From MFD01275-c22 sp963705885 (GTDB lineage: Bacteria; Actinomycetota; Actinomycetes; JACCUZ01), in NCBI GenBank assembly GCA_963705885.1, contig OY970120.1, forward strand, positions 1,860,001 through 1,924,000: DNA of 64,000 bases, in the 5' to 3' direction. The position numbers were made by a program, and so were the translations under genes. Each line of letters begins with the position of its first letter. Positions within the stretch are counted from its first letter, which is position 1. Below are positions 22,740 to 31,612 of this stretch, piece by piece. The notes under the pieces are model-generated. The model worked only from the letters and a program-made list of their open reading frames with translations, was not told where the DNA came from and did no database searches.

Positions 22740-24434
22740 GTGGCTACGGGTGCCGACACCTCCGCGCTGCTCGCCGCCCTCGAGGCGCTCGGCGGGCAGG
22801 TCGACGAGCTGCGCCTGCCGCTGGACGCGCCCGGCGCGCAGGCCGGTCGACGGCTGCAGCGGGAGATCGCCGACCAGCTCGGCGACTACGTGCTGCCGCG
22901 CCTGCGCCGCCTCGACGCGCCGCTGCTCGCCGTGGTCGGCGGCCCGACCGGCGCCGGCAAGTCGACCCTGGTGAACACCCTCGTCCGGCAGCGGATCAGC
23001 GCCGCGGGGGTGCTGCGCCCGACGACGAGGTCGGCCGTGCTCGCCTACAACCCGGCGGAGAGCGACTGGTTCGAGCAGCCGCGCGTCCTGCCCGGGCTGC
23101 GGCGGGTGACCGGCCCCTCGAGCGACGACCCCACCGCGCTGCAGCTGGCGCCCAGCGAGGACATCCCGGCCGGCCTGGCCGTGCTCGACGCGCCCGACAT
23201 CGACTCGGTGGTCACCGCCAACCGCGCGCTGGCGACCCAGCTGCTGGCCGCGGCGGACATGTGGGTCTTCGTGACGACCGCCGCGCGCTACGCGGACGCC
23301 GTGCCGTGGGAGTTCCTCCGGTCGGCGGTGACGCGGGGCACGGCGGTCGCGGTCGTGCTCAACCGGGTGCCGCCGGAGGCGACGGACGAGGTGCGCCCGC
23401 ACCTCGGCGCGATGCTCACCGAGCAGGGCCTGGGCGGCGCGCCGCTGTTCGTCGTGCCCGAGACGACGGCGTACGACGCGATGCTCCCGGACGACGCGGT
23501 CGACCCGATCCGCAGCTGGCTGCACGGGTTGGCCTCCGACGCCGCCCTGCGTGCCGCCGTCGTGCGGCACACGCTCGACGGTGCGGTGCGCTCGCTCGGC
23601 GCCCGGGTCTTCGTCCTGGCGGCGGCCGCCGACGAGCAGGCCGAGGTGACGGCCCGGCTGCGCGCGGTCGTCGACGAGGCCTACGACGCCGCCGTCGCGC
23701 AGGTCGACGAGGCCAGCAGCGACGGGTCCCTGCTGCGCGGCGAGGTGCTGGCGCGCTGGCAGGAGTTCGTGGGCACCGGTGAGCTCATGCGCTCGCTCGA
23801 GGCGAAGGTCGGGCGGGTGCGCGACCGGGTCACGGCCGCCGTGCAGGGCAAGCCGACGCCCGGCGCGGACCTGGCCGAGGCGCTGGAGTCGGGAGTCGAG
23901 GCGCTCGTGCGCTCCGCCGCCGACGACGCCGCCGAGCGCGCGTCGGCCTCCTGGCGCTCCGACCCCGCCGGCCGTGCCCTGGTCGGCGACGACGACCTGA
24001 GCCGCCGGTCGCCCGGCCTGGCGGCGGCCACCGAGCGGGCGGTGCGCGACTGGCAGTCCTCGGTGCTCGACCTCGTCCGCAGCCAGGCGCAGGGGAAGCG
24101 GCGGTCGGCCCGCTACCTGGCGTTCGGGGTGAACGGCCTGGGCCTGATGGTGATGATCGTGGTCTTCGCGCACACCGGGGGACTGGTGGCCGGCGAGGTC
24201 GCGGTCGCCGGTGGGGCGTCCGCCCTGAGCCAGAAGGTCCTCGAGGCGGTGCTCGGCGACCAGGCCGTCCGGTCGCTGGCGGAGCAGGCGCGCGCCGACC
24301 TGCGCCGCCGGGTGACCGAGCTGCTCGACGCCGAGCGCTCGCGGTTCACGACCCGGCTGGACGACGTATCCGTGCACGAGGCCGCCGGCCCGGCGCTGCG
24401 CGCGGCCGTGCAGGACGTCGAGGACTGCCGGTGA
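22740..24434 (+). CDS. Dynamin-like / Era-type GTPase (first of pair)
   Basis: 564 residues. GTPase domain: P-loop GGPTGAGKS at 67-75, a switch Thr region (RPTTRS), LDAPDIDS as G3 and LNRVP as a degenerate G4 (Asn-Arg instead of NKxD). Residues ~300-440 are helical, and a hydrophobic hairpin near residues 460-510 (GLGLMVMIVVF) could insert in membrane, as in bacterial dynamin-like proteins. The GTG at 22740 was chosen; the frame stays open 69 nt upstream through a GC repeat. It overlaps the next GTPase gene by 4 nt. Cellular role unknown. Confidence 0.78.
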   Translation: MATGADTSALLAALEALGGQVDELRLPLDAPGAQAGRRLQREIADQLGDYVLPRLRRLDAPLLAVVGGPTGAGKSTLVNTLVRQRISAAGVLRPTTRSAVLAYNPAESDWFEQPRVLPGLRRVTGPSSDDPTALQLAPSEDIPAGLAVLDAPDIDSVVTANRALATQLLAAADMWVFVTTAARYADAVPWEFLRSAVTRGTAVAVVLNRVPPEATDEVRPHLGAMLTEQGLGGAPLFVVPETTAYDAMLPDDAVDPIRSWLHGLASDAALRAAVVRHTLDGAVRSLGARVFVLAAAADEQAEVTARLRAVVDEAYDAAVAQVDEASSDGSLLRGEVLARWQEFVGTGELMRSLEAKVGRVRDRVTAAVQGKPTPGADLAEALESGVEALVRSAADDAAERASASWRSDPAGRALVGDDDLSRRSPGLAAATERAVRDWQSSVLDLVRSQAQGKRRSARYLAFGVNGLGLMVMIVVFAHTGGLVAGEVAVAGGASALSQKVLEAVLGDQAVRSLAEQARADLRRRVTELLDAERSRFTTRLDDVSVHEAAGPALRAAVQDVEDCR

Positions 24435-26095
24435 GCCCGAGGCTGCGGGGGCGCCACCGGCGCGCCGACCTGCCGGGGATGCTCGTCGCGCTCGACGAGG
24501 CGGTGGACGCCCTGGAGGGCCGCGCGGACGTCGCGGTGCTGCGGCGGGCACGGACGGTGTCGGGCCGGGCGGGGGAGCGCCTGCGCCTGTCGGGCGAGCA
24601 CACGGTCGTCGCGCTCGCCGGGTCGACGGGGAGTGGCAAGTCCTCGCTGTTCAACGCTCTCGCCGGTGCTGACCTCTCGCCCGTCGGGGTTCGCCGGCCC
24701 ACGACGTCGAAGGCGTTCGCGAGCGTGTGGGGCACCGAGGGCGCCGCGCCGCTCGTGCAGTGGCTGGGCGTCCCGCGCCGGCAGACGGCGTGGCGGCACG
24801 AGGGTGACGGCTGGGACAGCGACGGGACGGCCGGGTCCGTCGCGGGCGACGAGCTCGAGGGGCTGGTGCTGCTCGACCTGCCCGACCACGACTCGACGGT
24901 CGTCGCCCACCAGCACGAGGTCGACCGGCTGGTCGAGCTCGTGGACCTGCTGGTGTGGGTCGTCGACCCGCAGAAGTACGCCGATGCCCTGCTGCACGAG
25001 CGCTACCTGCGGCGGCTGGCCGGCCACGCCGGCGTCACCGTCGTCGTCCTCAACAAGGTCGACACGATGAACCCGTTCGCGGCGGCCGACTGCGCCGACG
25101 ACCTGCGCCGGCTCCTCGACGCCGACGGTCTCCGACGCTCACCGGTGCTCAAGACGTCCGTGCGCACCGGGGTGGGTCTCGACGCGCTGCGCTCGTTGCT
25201 CGCCGACGCCGTGTCGCGGCGGCGGGCGCGCAACGACCGGCTGGTCGCCGACGTCGAGGACGTCCTGGACGGGCTGGCGCCGTTCGTCGCCGTGGAGGAG
25301 CCGCGCGGGGTGCGCCCCGACGACCGTTCCGTGCTCGTCGAGGCGTTGTCGTCGGCCGCGGGCGTGCCGGTCATCGGCCGGGCCGTCGAGGACTCGTGGC
25401 GGCTGCGGGCTGCCGGGTCGCTGGGCTGGCCCCCGACCCGGTGGGTGCGCCGGTTCCGCCCCGACCCGCTGCGCCGGCTGCACCTGCGGTCGAAGGACCG
25501 CCGTGAGGTCCGCGCGATGGTGCGCTCGTCGGTGCCCGAGCCGACCCCGGTCCAGCGGGCCCAGGTCGACACCGCGCTGCGGCAGGTCTGCGACCGCGCG
25601 GCCGAGGGACTGCCCGACGCATGGAAGCGGTCGGTGCGTCGCGCCGCCGACGGCCGGTCCGGTGACGTACGCGACGCGCTCGACCAGGCCGTCGTCTCGA
25701 CCGACCTCGGGGTCGACCGCGAGCCGGTGTGGTGGAAGGCGGCCGGCGCGCTGCAGTGGCTGCTCGTCGGGGCGGCCCTGACGGGAGCCGGCTGGCTGCT
25801 CCTGCTCGGGGTCGGCAGCTATCTACGGCTGCCCGACCCGCCGACACCGGACCTCCTCGGCGTTCCCGTGCCGAGTGCCCTGCTCGTCGGCGGCGTCGTG
25901 CTCGGACTGCTGCTCGCGCTCGCCGGACGTACGGTCGCCCGCGCCGGCGCGGTCACCCGCCGGCGTCGTGCGGTGTCGCGGCTGCGGGCAGCGATCGAGG
26001 AGGTGGCGACGTCGCTCATGCTCCGTCCGGTGGAGGAGGAGCTCGACCGGCACCGCCGCGCCCGCGAGGCGCTGGACCGCGCCCGCACCGGCTGA
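24431..26095 (+). CDS. Dynamin-like / YfjP-family GTPase (second of pair)
   Basis: 554 residues, GTG start overlapping the first GTPase gene by 4 nt. The P-loop AGSTGSGKSS is at ~63-72, LDLPDHDS is G3 and LNKVDTMN is an intact G4, so this partner keeps the full guanine-specificity motif that its neighbour lacks. Two strong hydrophobic segments lie at residues ~440-465 and ~475-500, followed by a helical tail. The paired arrangement suggests a heteromeric membrane-remodelling or cell-envelope GTPase complex (inference). Confidence 0.8.
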   Translation: MSPRLRGRHRRADLPGMLVALDEAVDALEGRADVAVLRRARTVSGRAGERLRLSGEHTVVALAGSTGSGKSSLFNALAGADLSPVGVRRPTTSKAFASVWGTEGAAPLVQWLGVPRRQTAWRHEGDGWDSDGTAGSVAGDELEGLVLLDLPDHDSTVVAHQHEVDRLVELVDLLVWVVDPQKYADALLHERYLRRLAGHAGVTVVVLNKVDTMNPFAAADCADDLRRLLDADGLRRSPVLKTSVRTGVGLDALRSLLADAVSRRRARNDRLVADVEDVLDGLAPFVAVEEPRGVRPDDRSVLVEALSSAAGVPVIGRAVEDSWRLRAAGSLGWPPTRWVRRFRPDPLRRLHLRSKDRREVRAMVRSSVPEPTPVQRAQVDTALRQVCDRAAEGLPDAWKRSVRRAADGRSGDVRDALDQAVVSTDLGVDREPVWWKAAGALQWLLVGAALTGAGWLLLLGVGSYLRLPDPPTPDLLGVPVPSALLVGGVVLGLLLALAGRTVARAGAVTRRRRAVSRLRAAIEEVATSLMLRPVEEELDRHRRAREALDRARTG

Positions 26096-26138
26096 CCCCC
26101 CTCGCGGTGATCATGCACGAGTGGTTGTGAGCGGGTCA

Positions 26139-26206
26139 GGCCGTCGACAGCCGCACCGACGGCCGGTTCCCTCACCCGCCGCCCAGGGCCGGGCGATGAT
26201 CGCCCG
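26139..26206. terminator. Two hairpins in a convergent intergenic region
   Basis: The 165-bp gap between the GTPase gene (plus) and the hydrolase gene (minus) has two stems. One is GGCCGTCG/CGACGGCC (26139-26146 with 26157-26164). The other is CGGGCGA/TCGCCCG with a 3-nt loop (26190-26206). They probably act as terminators for both strands; no T-run is visible. Confidence 0.4.
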
Positions 26207-26260
26207 CGACAGCGACCGGGCGGGGTGTCAGGCGCCCTCGTCGTGGTGCCCGGCGGCCTG

Positions 26261-27043
26261 CTAGGACGGCGGGGATCCGTGCTGCGGCTCGGCCCGCTCC
26301 CACAGGCCGCGCAGGGAGGAGGCGAGTGCCTGCGGCTCGACCCGGTGCGGAGGATCGAAGTGATGGCGCTCGGGGAACACCTCGAGCCGGAAGTCCCGGA
26401 ACACGCGGGCCAGCCGCTCGGCCTCCTCCTCGAACTGGTCGGGGTTGCTCAGCCCGCCCAGTGCGAAGTACACGGGCCGGTCGAAGCCGCCCAGCGCCTC
26501 CCGGTCCAGGTCGTAGCTCTGGAACGTGTCGAGGAGTGCGCGGATCCCTGCCGGGCGTTGCGCCATCCACGGCGGCGGCGGACCTGGCGGCGGCGACGGG
26601 GGCGCCACGTCGGGACGCAGCTGTAGCCGCGTGAACGCGGCCATCAACTGGTCGTGCGGCAGGTCGGCGAGCCGCGCGTAGTCCCGCCACAGCGCCCGGT
26701 GCGCCGGGCTCGTGTCGTCCCAGCTGCCCGCCCACGCCGGTTCGAGCAGCGCGACGCTCCACAGGCGCTCGGGGTGCGCAGCGGTCAGGGCGAGCGCGGC
26801 CGACCCGCCGCCGGAGTACCCCACCACGTGGAAGCGGTCCCACCCTCGCTCCTGCGCCGTCCTGAGCACACCCGCGACCTCGGTGTCCAGGGAGTAGCCC
26901 GGCGGCGGTGCCGGGGTGGCGTACAGCTCGAGATCCTTGGCGACCGCATCCACGTCGGACCCGAGCACGGCCAGCACGTCGCCGTACGCTGCCGCCGCCG
27001 GGAGCACGACCCCGGGAAGAAGGATGACCCGCCACGCAGCCAC
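26261..27043 (-). CDS. Alpha/beta hydrolase
   Basis: About 260 residues. The nucleophile elbow GYSGGGSA fits GxSxG, the segment VALLEPAWAG follows, and the catalytic His lies in ERHHFDPPH near the C-terminus. No signal peptide. The frame is open to 27151, but residues before VAAWRVILLPG look non-coding, so the GTG at 27043 is preferred. Ribosome-site evidence is weak. Substrate unknown; the fold covers esterases, lipases and haloperoxidases. Divergent from ssb. Confidence 0.75.
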   Translation of the reverse strand: MAAWRVILLPGVVLPAAAAYGDVLAVLGSDVDAVAKDLELYATPAPPPGYSLDTEVAGVLRTAQERGWDRFHVVGYSGGGSAALALTAAHPERLWSVALLEPAWAGSWDDTSPAHRALWRDYARLADLPHDQLMAAFTRLQLRPDVAPPSPPPGPPPPWMAQRPAGIRALLDTFQSYDLDREALGGFDRPVYFALGGLSNPDQFEEEAERLARVFRDFRLEVFPERHHFDPPHRVEPQALASSLRGLWERAEPQHGSPPS

Positions 27044-27219
27044 AGTCAGCAGCGTGCACGCTCCCCGAGCCCTCGTCCACAGGGCGAGTGCTCCTGGCGT
27101 TCGTCCCCAGGGGGCCGGCGCCCCCTGTCGCGTCCGGCCCGCTGGGCACATCGTCGACGCAGTGCGGCGCCCGGTCGCACGAGGACACGAACGGACAGTC
27201 GAGGGACAGGGAGGCGCTC

Positions 27220-27738
27220 GTGAACGAGACAGTCATCACGGTCGTGGGCAACGTGGCGACGGAGCCGAAGCTGCGGGTCACGTCGACCGGAACGCGGGTC
27301 GTCAGCTTCCGGCTGGCGTCGACCGAGCGACGCTACGACAAGGCGCTGCGGGGGTGGCGCGACGGCGACACCGTCTTCTACACGGTGACCTGCTGGCGCA
27401 ACACCGGCGAGAACGCGCTCGACTCGGTCGTCTCGGGGCAGCCGATGGTGGTCCGGGGCAAGCTGCGCAACCCGAGCTACGAGAAGGAGGGCCAGAAGAT
27501 GTCCTACCTCGAGATCGAGGCCTACTCCCTCGGGCACGACATCTCGCGGGGCGTGAGCCGGTTCACGCGGGCGAGCCAGTCCGCCGACCGCCACGAGCTC
27601 GTGCCCGACCCGGAGGAGATCGACGAGCGGGACGAGCCCGACGGGTCCGCCGGTCAGCCCGCTCCCGTTCCTGCCCTCGCCGGCGGCGGCCGGCTCGACG
27701 AGGAGGACCTCGGGTCCGGCTCGCCCAGCGCCGCGTGA
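27220..27738 (+). CDS. ssb: Single-stranded DNA-binding protein paralogue
   Basis: 172 residues. The N-terminal OB-fold (1-110) has VGNVATEPKLR and VTCWRNTGENAL, typical of SSB. The ~60-residue C-terminal tail is acidic and Pro/Gly-rich but ends in SPSAA rather than the DDDIPF-type tip that recruits repair and replication partners. This looks like the second (SsbB-like) paralogue rather than the essential replicative SSB. The GTG at 27220 has GGGAGG 6 nt upstream; the earlier frame (from 27088) is out of character. Confidence 0.9.
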   Translation: MNETVITVVGNVATEPKLRVTSTGTRVVSFRLASTERRYDKALRGWRDGDTVFYTVTCWRNTGENALDSVVSGQPMVVRGKLRNPSYEKEGQKMSYLEIEAYSLGHDISRGVSRFTRASQSADRHELVPDPEEIDERDEPDGSAGQPAPVPALAGGGRLDEEDLGSGSPSAA

Positions 27739-27846
27739 GACCCGCGTCCGGGCCGGGCCAGCAACCTCCCCCGATGCTCCCGGCTCGGGCGCGACCCCGC
27801 ATCGCCGTGGTCCGACGCGTCTCGCGCCGCCGTTAGGCTGGCGGGC

Positions 27847-29511
27847 ATGGCGGAGTTCATCTACACGATGCGCAAGGCGCGCAAGGCCCACGGCGACAAG
27901 GTCATCCTCGACGACGTGACCCTCGCGATGTACCCGGGCGCGAAGATCGGCGTCGTCGGGCCCAACGGCGCCGGCAAGTCCACGGTCCTGAAGATCATGG
28001 CAGGCCTGGACCAGCCGTCCAACGGCGATGCGTTCCTCTCGCCCGGCTACTCCGTCGGCATCCTCGAGCAGGAGCCCCAGCTCGACGAGACCAAGGACGT
28101 CATCGGCAACGTCCAGCAGGGCATGGGCGCGATCAAGGCCAAGGTCGACCGCTTCAACGAGATCGCCGAGCAGATGGCGACCGACTACAGCGACGAGCTC
28201 ATGACCGAGATGGGCAAGCTGCAGGAGGAGATCGACCACGCCAACGCGTGGGACCTCGACTCCCAGCTGGAGCAGGCGATGGACGCGCTGCGCTGCCCGC
28301 CGCCGGACGCCGACGTGTCGGTGCTCTCCGGCGGTGAGCGCCGCCGGGTCGCGCTGTGCCAGCTGCTGCTCAGCCAGCCCGACCTGCTGCTCCTCGACGA
28401 GCCCACCAACCACCTCGACGCAGAGAGCGTGCAGTGGCTCGAGAGCCACCTGGAGAAGTACGCCGGCACCGTCGTCGCCGTGACACACGACCGCTACTTC
28501 CTCGACAACGTCGCGCAGTGGATCCTCGAGCTCGACCGCGGCCGGGCCTATCCCTACGAGGGCAACTACTCGACGTACCTCGAGACCAAGCAGTCCCGGC
28601 TCAAGGTCGAGGGCCGCAAGGACGAGAAGCGCGCGAAGCGCCTCAAGGACGAGCTCGACTGGGTCCGCTCCAACGCCAAGGGCCGCCAGGCCAAGAGCAA
28701 GGCCCGCCTCGAGCGCTACGAAGAGATGGCCGCCGAGGCCGAGAAGACGCGCAAGCTGGACTTCGAGGAGATCCAGATCCCGCCGGGCCCGCGCCTGGGC
28801 AGCGTCGTGGTCGAGGTCGAGGGCCTGTCCAAGGGCTTCGGCGACCGGCTCCTCATCGACAAGCTGTCGTTCTCGCTGCCGCGCAACGGCATCGTCGGTG
28901 TCATCGGCCCGAACGGCGCCGGCAAGACGACGCTGTTCAAGATGATCCTCGGCGAGGAGAAGGCCGACGAGGGCTCCCTCAAGGTCGGCGAGACGGTGAA
29001 GATCTCCTACGTCGACCAGAGCCGTGGCGGCCTCGACGCGAAGAAGTCCCTGTGGGAGACCGTGTCGGACGGCCTCGACCACATGAAGGTGGGCAACGTC
29101 GAGATGCCCTCGCGAGCCTACGTCTCGGCGTTCGGCTTCAAGGGCCCCGACCAGCAGAAGCCGGCCGGTGTGCTCTCCGGCGGGGAGCGCAACCGGCTGA
29201 ACCTCGCGCTCACCCTGAAGATCGGCGGCAACCTGCTGCTGCTCGACGAGCCGACGAACGACCTCGACGTCGAGACCCTGTCCTCGCTGGAGAACGCGTT
29301 GCTCGACTTCCCCGGCTGCGCCGTCGTGATCTCCCACGACCGGTGGTTCCTCGACCGCGTGGCGACGCACATCCTCGCCTACGAGGGCGACTCGCAGTGG
29401 TTCTGGTTCGAGGGCAACTTCGAGTCGTACGAGAAGAACAAGGTCGAGCGGCTGGGTCCCGACGCGGCCCGCCCGCACCGGGCGACCTACCGCAAGCTCA
29501 CCCGCGGCTGA
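27847..29511 (+). CDS. ettA: EttA: ABC-F translational throttle ATPase
   Basis: 554 residues, the family length. Two ABC domains in tandem have Walker A GPNGAGKS twice (~38 and ~355), two LSGGER signatures and Walker B LLLLDEPTN twice. Between them lies the charged P-site-tRNA interaction linker (SKARLERYEEM). No transmembrane part. EttA binds the ribosomal E site and couples the first peptide bond to the ATP/ADP ratio. It stands alone after ssb (108-bp gap) and is followed after 4 nt by the DUF3500 gene. Confidence 0.95.
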   Translation: MAEFIYTMRKARKAHGDKVILDDVTLAMYPGAKIGVVGPNGAGKSTVLKIMAGLDQPSNGDAFLSPGYSVGILEQEPQLDETKDVIGNVQQGMGAIKAKVDRFNEIAEQMATDYSDELMTEMGKLQEEIDHANAWDLDSQLEQAMDALRCPPPDADVSVLSGGERRRVALCQLLLSQPDLLLLDEPTNHLDAESVQWLESHLEKYAGTVVAVTHDRYFLDNVAQWILELDRGRAYPYEGNYSTYLETKQSRLKVEGRKDEKRAKRLKDELDWVRSNAKGRQAKSKARLERYEEMAAEAEKTRKLDFEEIQIPPGPRLGSVVVEVEGLSKGFGDRLLIDKLSFSLPRNGIVGVIGPNGAGKTTLFKMILGEEKADEGSLKVGETVKISYVDQSRGGLDAKKSLWETVSDGLDHMKVGNVEMPSRAYVSAFGFKGPDQQKPAGVLSGGERNRLNLALTLKIGGNLLLLDEPTNDLDVETLSSLENALLDFPGCAVVISHDRWFLDRVATHILAYEGDSQWFWFEGNFESYEKNKVERLGPDAARPHRATYRKLTRG

Positions 29512-29515
29512 GCCG

Positions 29516-30487
29516 GTGGGCGGTGCCGGCTCCATGGCGGGCGCGAGCCCCGGCGACGCGGGGGCCGGCGCGCTCGTCCGCGTCCTGCTCGCCGACCTGA
29601 CCGCCGACGAGCGGGGATCGGCGCAGCTCGACGTCGACGACGACGAGCGCCGCTCCTGGAGCTACCTGCCGGGGGAGCGGGTCGGCGTCGCGCTGCACTC
29701 CCTGCCGCGCGGCACGCAGCAGCAGGTGCTGCGCGTCGTCGCGGCCGCCCTGCGCCCGCCGTCGTTCGCGCAGGTCGCCGCCGTCATGGCGCTCGAGGAC
29801 GTCCTCGACGTCGCCGAGGGAGGGTCGGGGCGACGGCACCGCGGCGACTACTGGCTGACCGTCTTCGGGCGGCCTGGCGACCAGCGCTGGGGCTGGCGGT
29901 TCGAGGGCCACCACGTGTCGGTCAACGTCACCGTCGTCGGGGGAGTGGTGCGAGCGGTCCCGCTGTTCCTCGGGGCCAACCCCGCGGCCGTGACGGAGGA
30001 CGGCGCCACGGTGACCCGGCCCCTGGGCCGGGAGGAGGACGCCGCGCGCGACCTGCTGTCCGCCCTGGACCCTGCGTCGCGGGAGCGAGCCGTCGTGGAC
30101 GCGCGCGCCCCCGACGACATCCTGACGCGGATGCGGCCCAGCGTCGAGGAGCCGGGGGCGGCGGGGCTGTCCTGGGCGGCGATGACCCCTGATGCGCGCC
30201 GCTTGCTGCAGGCGCTCACCGACGTCTACCTCGGACGCCTGCCCGCACCGGTCACCGAGCCGACGCGGTCGCGGCTCGACGCCGGCGGCTGGGAGCGGGT
30301 GCACTTCCAGTGGCGCGGGTCGACCGAGCGGGGGCGCCCGCACTACTACGCCGTGACCGGGCCGCGCCTGCTCGTGGAGTACGACAACACGGCCAACGGC
30401 GCCAACCACGTCCACACCGTCCTGCGCGACCCCGAGGGCGACTTCGGCGCCGACCTCCTGGCCGAGCACTACGCCCGCCACCACTGA
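29516..30487 (+). CDS. DUF3500-family protein
   Basis: 323 residues (GTG 29516) or 317 (ATG 29534); neither start has a clear ribosome site. YWLTVFG, WGWRFEGHHVSVN, GANPA and HYYAVTGPRLLVEYDNT mark the DUF3500 family, whose biochemical function I do not know. No signal peptide is visible, and no metal-binding cluster beyond conserved His residues in FEGHH and NHVHT. It starts 4 nt after ettA and may be co-transcribed with it. Confidence 0.75.
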   Translation: MGGAGSMAGASPGDAGAGALVRVLLADLTADERGSAQLDVDDDERRSWSYLPGERVGVALHSLPRGTQQQVLRVVAAALRPPSFAQVAAVMALEDVLDVAEGGSGRRHRGDYWLTVFGRPGDQRWGWRFEGHHVSVNVTVVGGVVRAVPLFLGANPAAVTEDGATVTRPLGREEDAARDLLSALDPASRERAVVDARAPDDILTRMRPSVEEPGAAGLSWAAMTPDARRLLQALTDVYLGRLPAPVTEPTRSRLDAGGWERVHFQWRGSTERGRPHYYAVTGPRLLVEYDNTANGANHVHTVLRDPEGDFGADLLAEHYARHH

Positions 30488-30533
30488 CCGGACGGCACCG
30501 CCGGGCCGCGCGCGCACCTGGCAGGCTGAGCCC

Positions 30534-30947
30534 ATGACCCGGCACATCTTCCGCTGCCCCATGCGCTGGTCCGACATGGACGCCTACGGCCACGTCAACA
30601 ACGTCGTCTACCTCACCTACCTCGAGGAGGCGAGGGTCGACATGCTGTTCACCCTGGGTGCGGACTACGGAGGGAAGGCACTCGCCGAGGGCGTCCTCGT
30701 GGCCCACCACGAGATCGACTACAAGCGCCCCCTCGTCTACCACCCTCGCGGCGTGGACATCGAGATGTGGGTGGGAGCGATCAAGGGTGCCTCCTTCGAG
30801 ATCCGCTACGAGGTGACCGACGAGACGACAGTGTTCGCGACCGCCGCATCGGTGCTGGTGCCCTACGACCTGGAGAAGGCGCGGCCCCGGCGGGTGAGCG
30901 AGGACGAGCGCGCGTTCCTCGGCCGGTTCCTGGAGCCCGTGGTCTGA
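30534..30947 (+). CDS. Acyl-CoA thioesterase (hotdog fold, 4HBT)
   Basis: 137 residues. RWSDMDAYGHVNNVVYLTYLEEAR is the 4-hydroxybenzoyl-CoA/YbgC-type active-site block with its Asp and His, followed by the beta-sheet core. It probably hydrolyses acyl-CoA thioesters in the cytoplasm; chain preference cannot be told. ATG start 46 nt after DUF3500. The next gene (PAP2) begins 1 nt after its stop, so these two form an operon. Confidence 0.9.
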   Translation: MTRHIFRCPMRWSDMDAYGHVNNVVYLTYLEEARVDMLFTLGADYGGKALAEGVLVAHHEIDYKRPLVYHPRGVDIEMWVGAIKGASFEIRYEVTDETTVFATAASVLVPYDLEKARPRRVSEDERAFLGRFLEPVV

Positions 30948-30948
30948 C

Positions 30949-31593
30949 GTGCTCGCACTGCGCGTCGTCAACCCGGCGCGAGTGATCGCATCCGGCCTGG
31001 GGTTCGTCGCCCTCCTGGTGACCGGGGCCGTCCTCGTCCGCGACCCGTTGCCGGGGGAGGTGGCGGTGCTGCGTGCCGCCCACGCCGACAGCGACGGGCC
31101 CGCGGCGAGGTTCTGGCAGGCGGTGTCCGACGCCACCGATGTGGTTCCGCTGGCGGTCGTGGCCGTGGTGGGCATCGGTGTCCTGGTCGCGACCGGACGG
31201 CTCCGCTCCGCCGGGCTGCTGCTGGCCTCGGTCGCCGTGCCGTGGACCCTGAACCCGGTGCTCAAGGTCATCGTGGGACGTGACCGGCCCGAGCTCTGGC
31301 CGCTCGGCGACGTCTCCGCGCACTCGCTGCCGGCCGGCCATGCCGCCAACACCGCAGCGCTGGCGGCCGGCGTCGTCGTCGTCCTGCTGCCGCGGGTCGA
31401 GGGGACCGGGCGGACCGTTGCGCTGGCCGCGGCGGGTGCGGTGCTCCTGCTGGCCGGTGCCGCGCAGCTGGCCCTTGGGCGCCACTACCCGAGCGACGTC
31501 CTGGTGGGCTGGCTGTGGGCGACGGCGTGGGTGGCCCTGGTCGTGTCCCTCCCGCTCGTGGCGCCGCGGGACCGGTCGGCGCGCGCGCCGTGA
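30949..31593 (+). CDS. PAP2-superfamily membrane phosphatase
   Basis: 214 residues with six predicted spans. The phosphatase signature is split as usual: KVIVGRDRP (C1), SLPAGHAA (C2, catalytic His) and GRHYPSDVLVG (C3, nucleophile His). It would dephosphorylate a lipid phosphate such as undecaprenyl pyrophosphate or phosphatidic acid at the outer face. GTG start, 1 nt from the thioesterase stop. Converges with the MMPL gene, 19 nt away. Confidence 0.88.
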   Translation: MLALRVVNPARVIASGLGFVALLVTGAVLVRDPLPGEVAVLRAAHADSDGPAARFWQAVSDATDVVPLAVVAVVGIGVLVATGRLRSAGLLLASVAVPWTLNPVLKVIVGRDRPELWPLGDVSAHSLPAGHAANTAALAAGVVVVLLPRVEGTGRTVALAAAGAVLLLAGAAQLALGRHYPSDVLVGWLWATAWVALVVSLPLVAPRDRSARAP

Positions 31594-31612
31594 GCCGCTC
31601 GGCCTCAGGCAC

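Noticed and set aside
27046..29535. 829-codon minus-strand frame opposite ettA
   Set aside because: Antisense shadow: EttA on the plus strand has complete ABC motifs, while the minus frame has no domain and a Val/Leu/Arg-skewed composition typical of the opposite strand of GC-rich genes.
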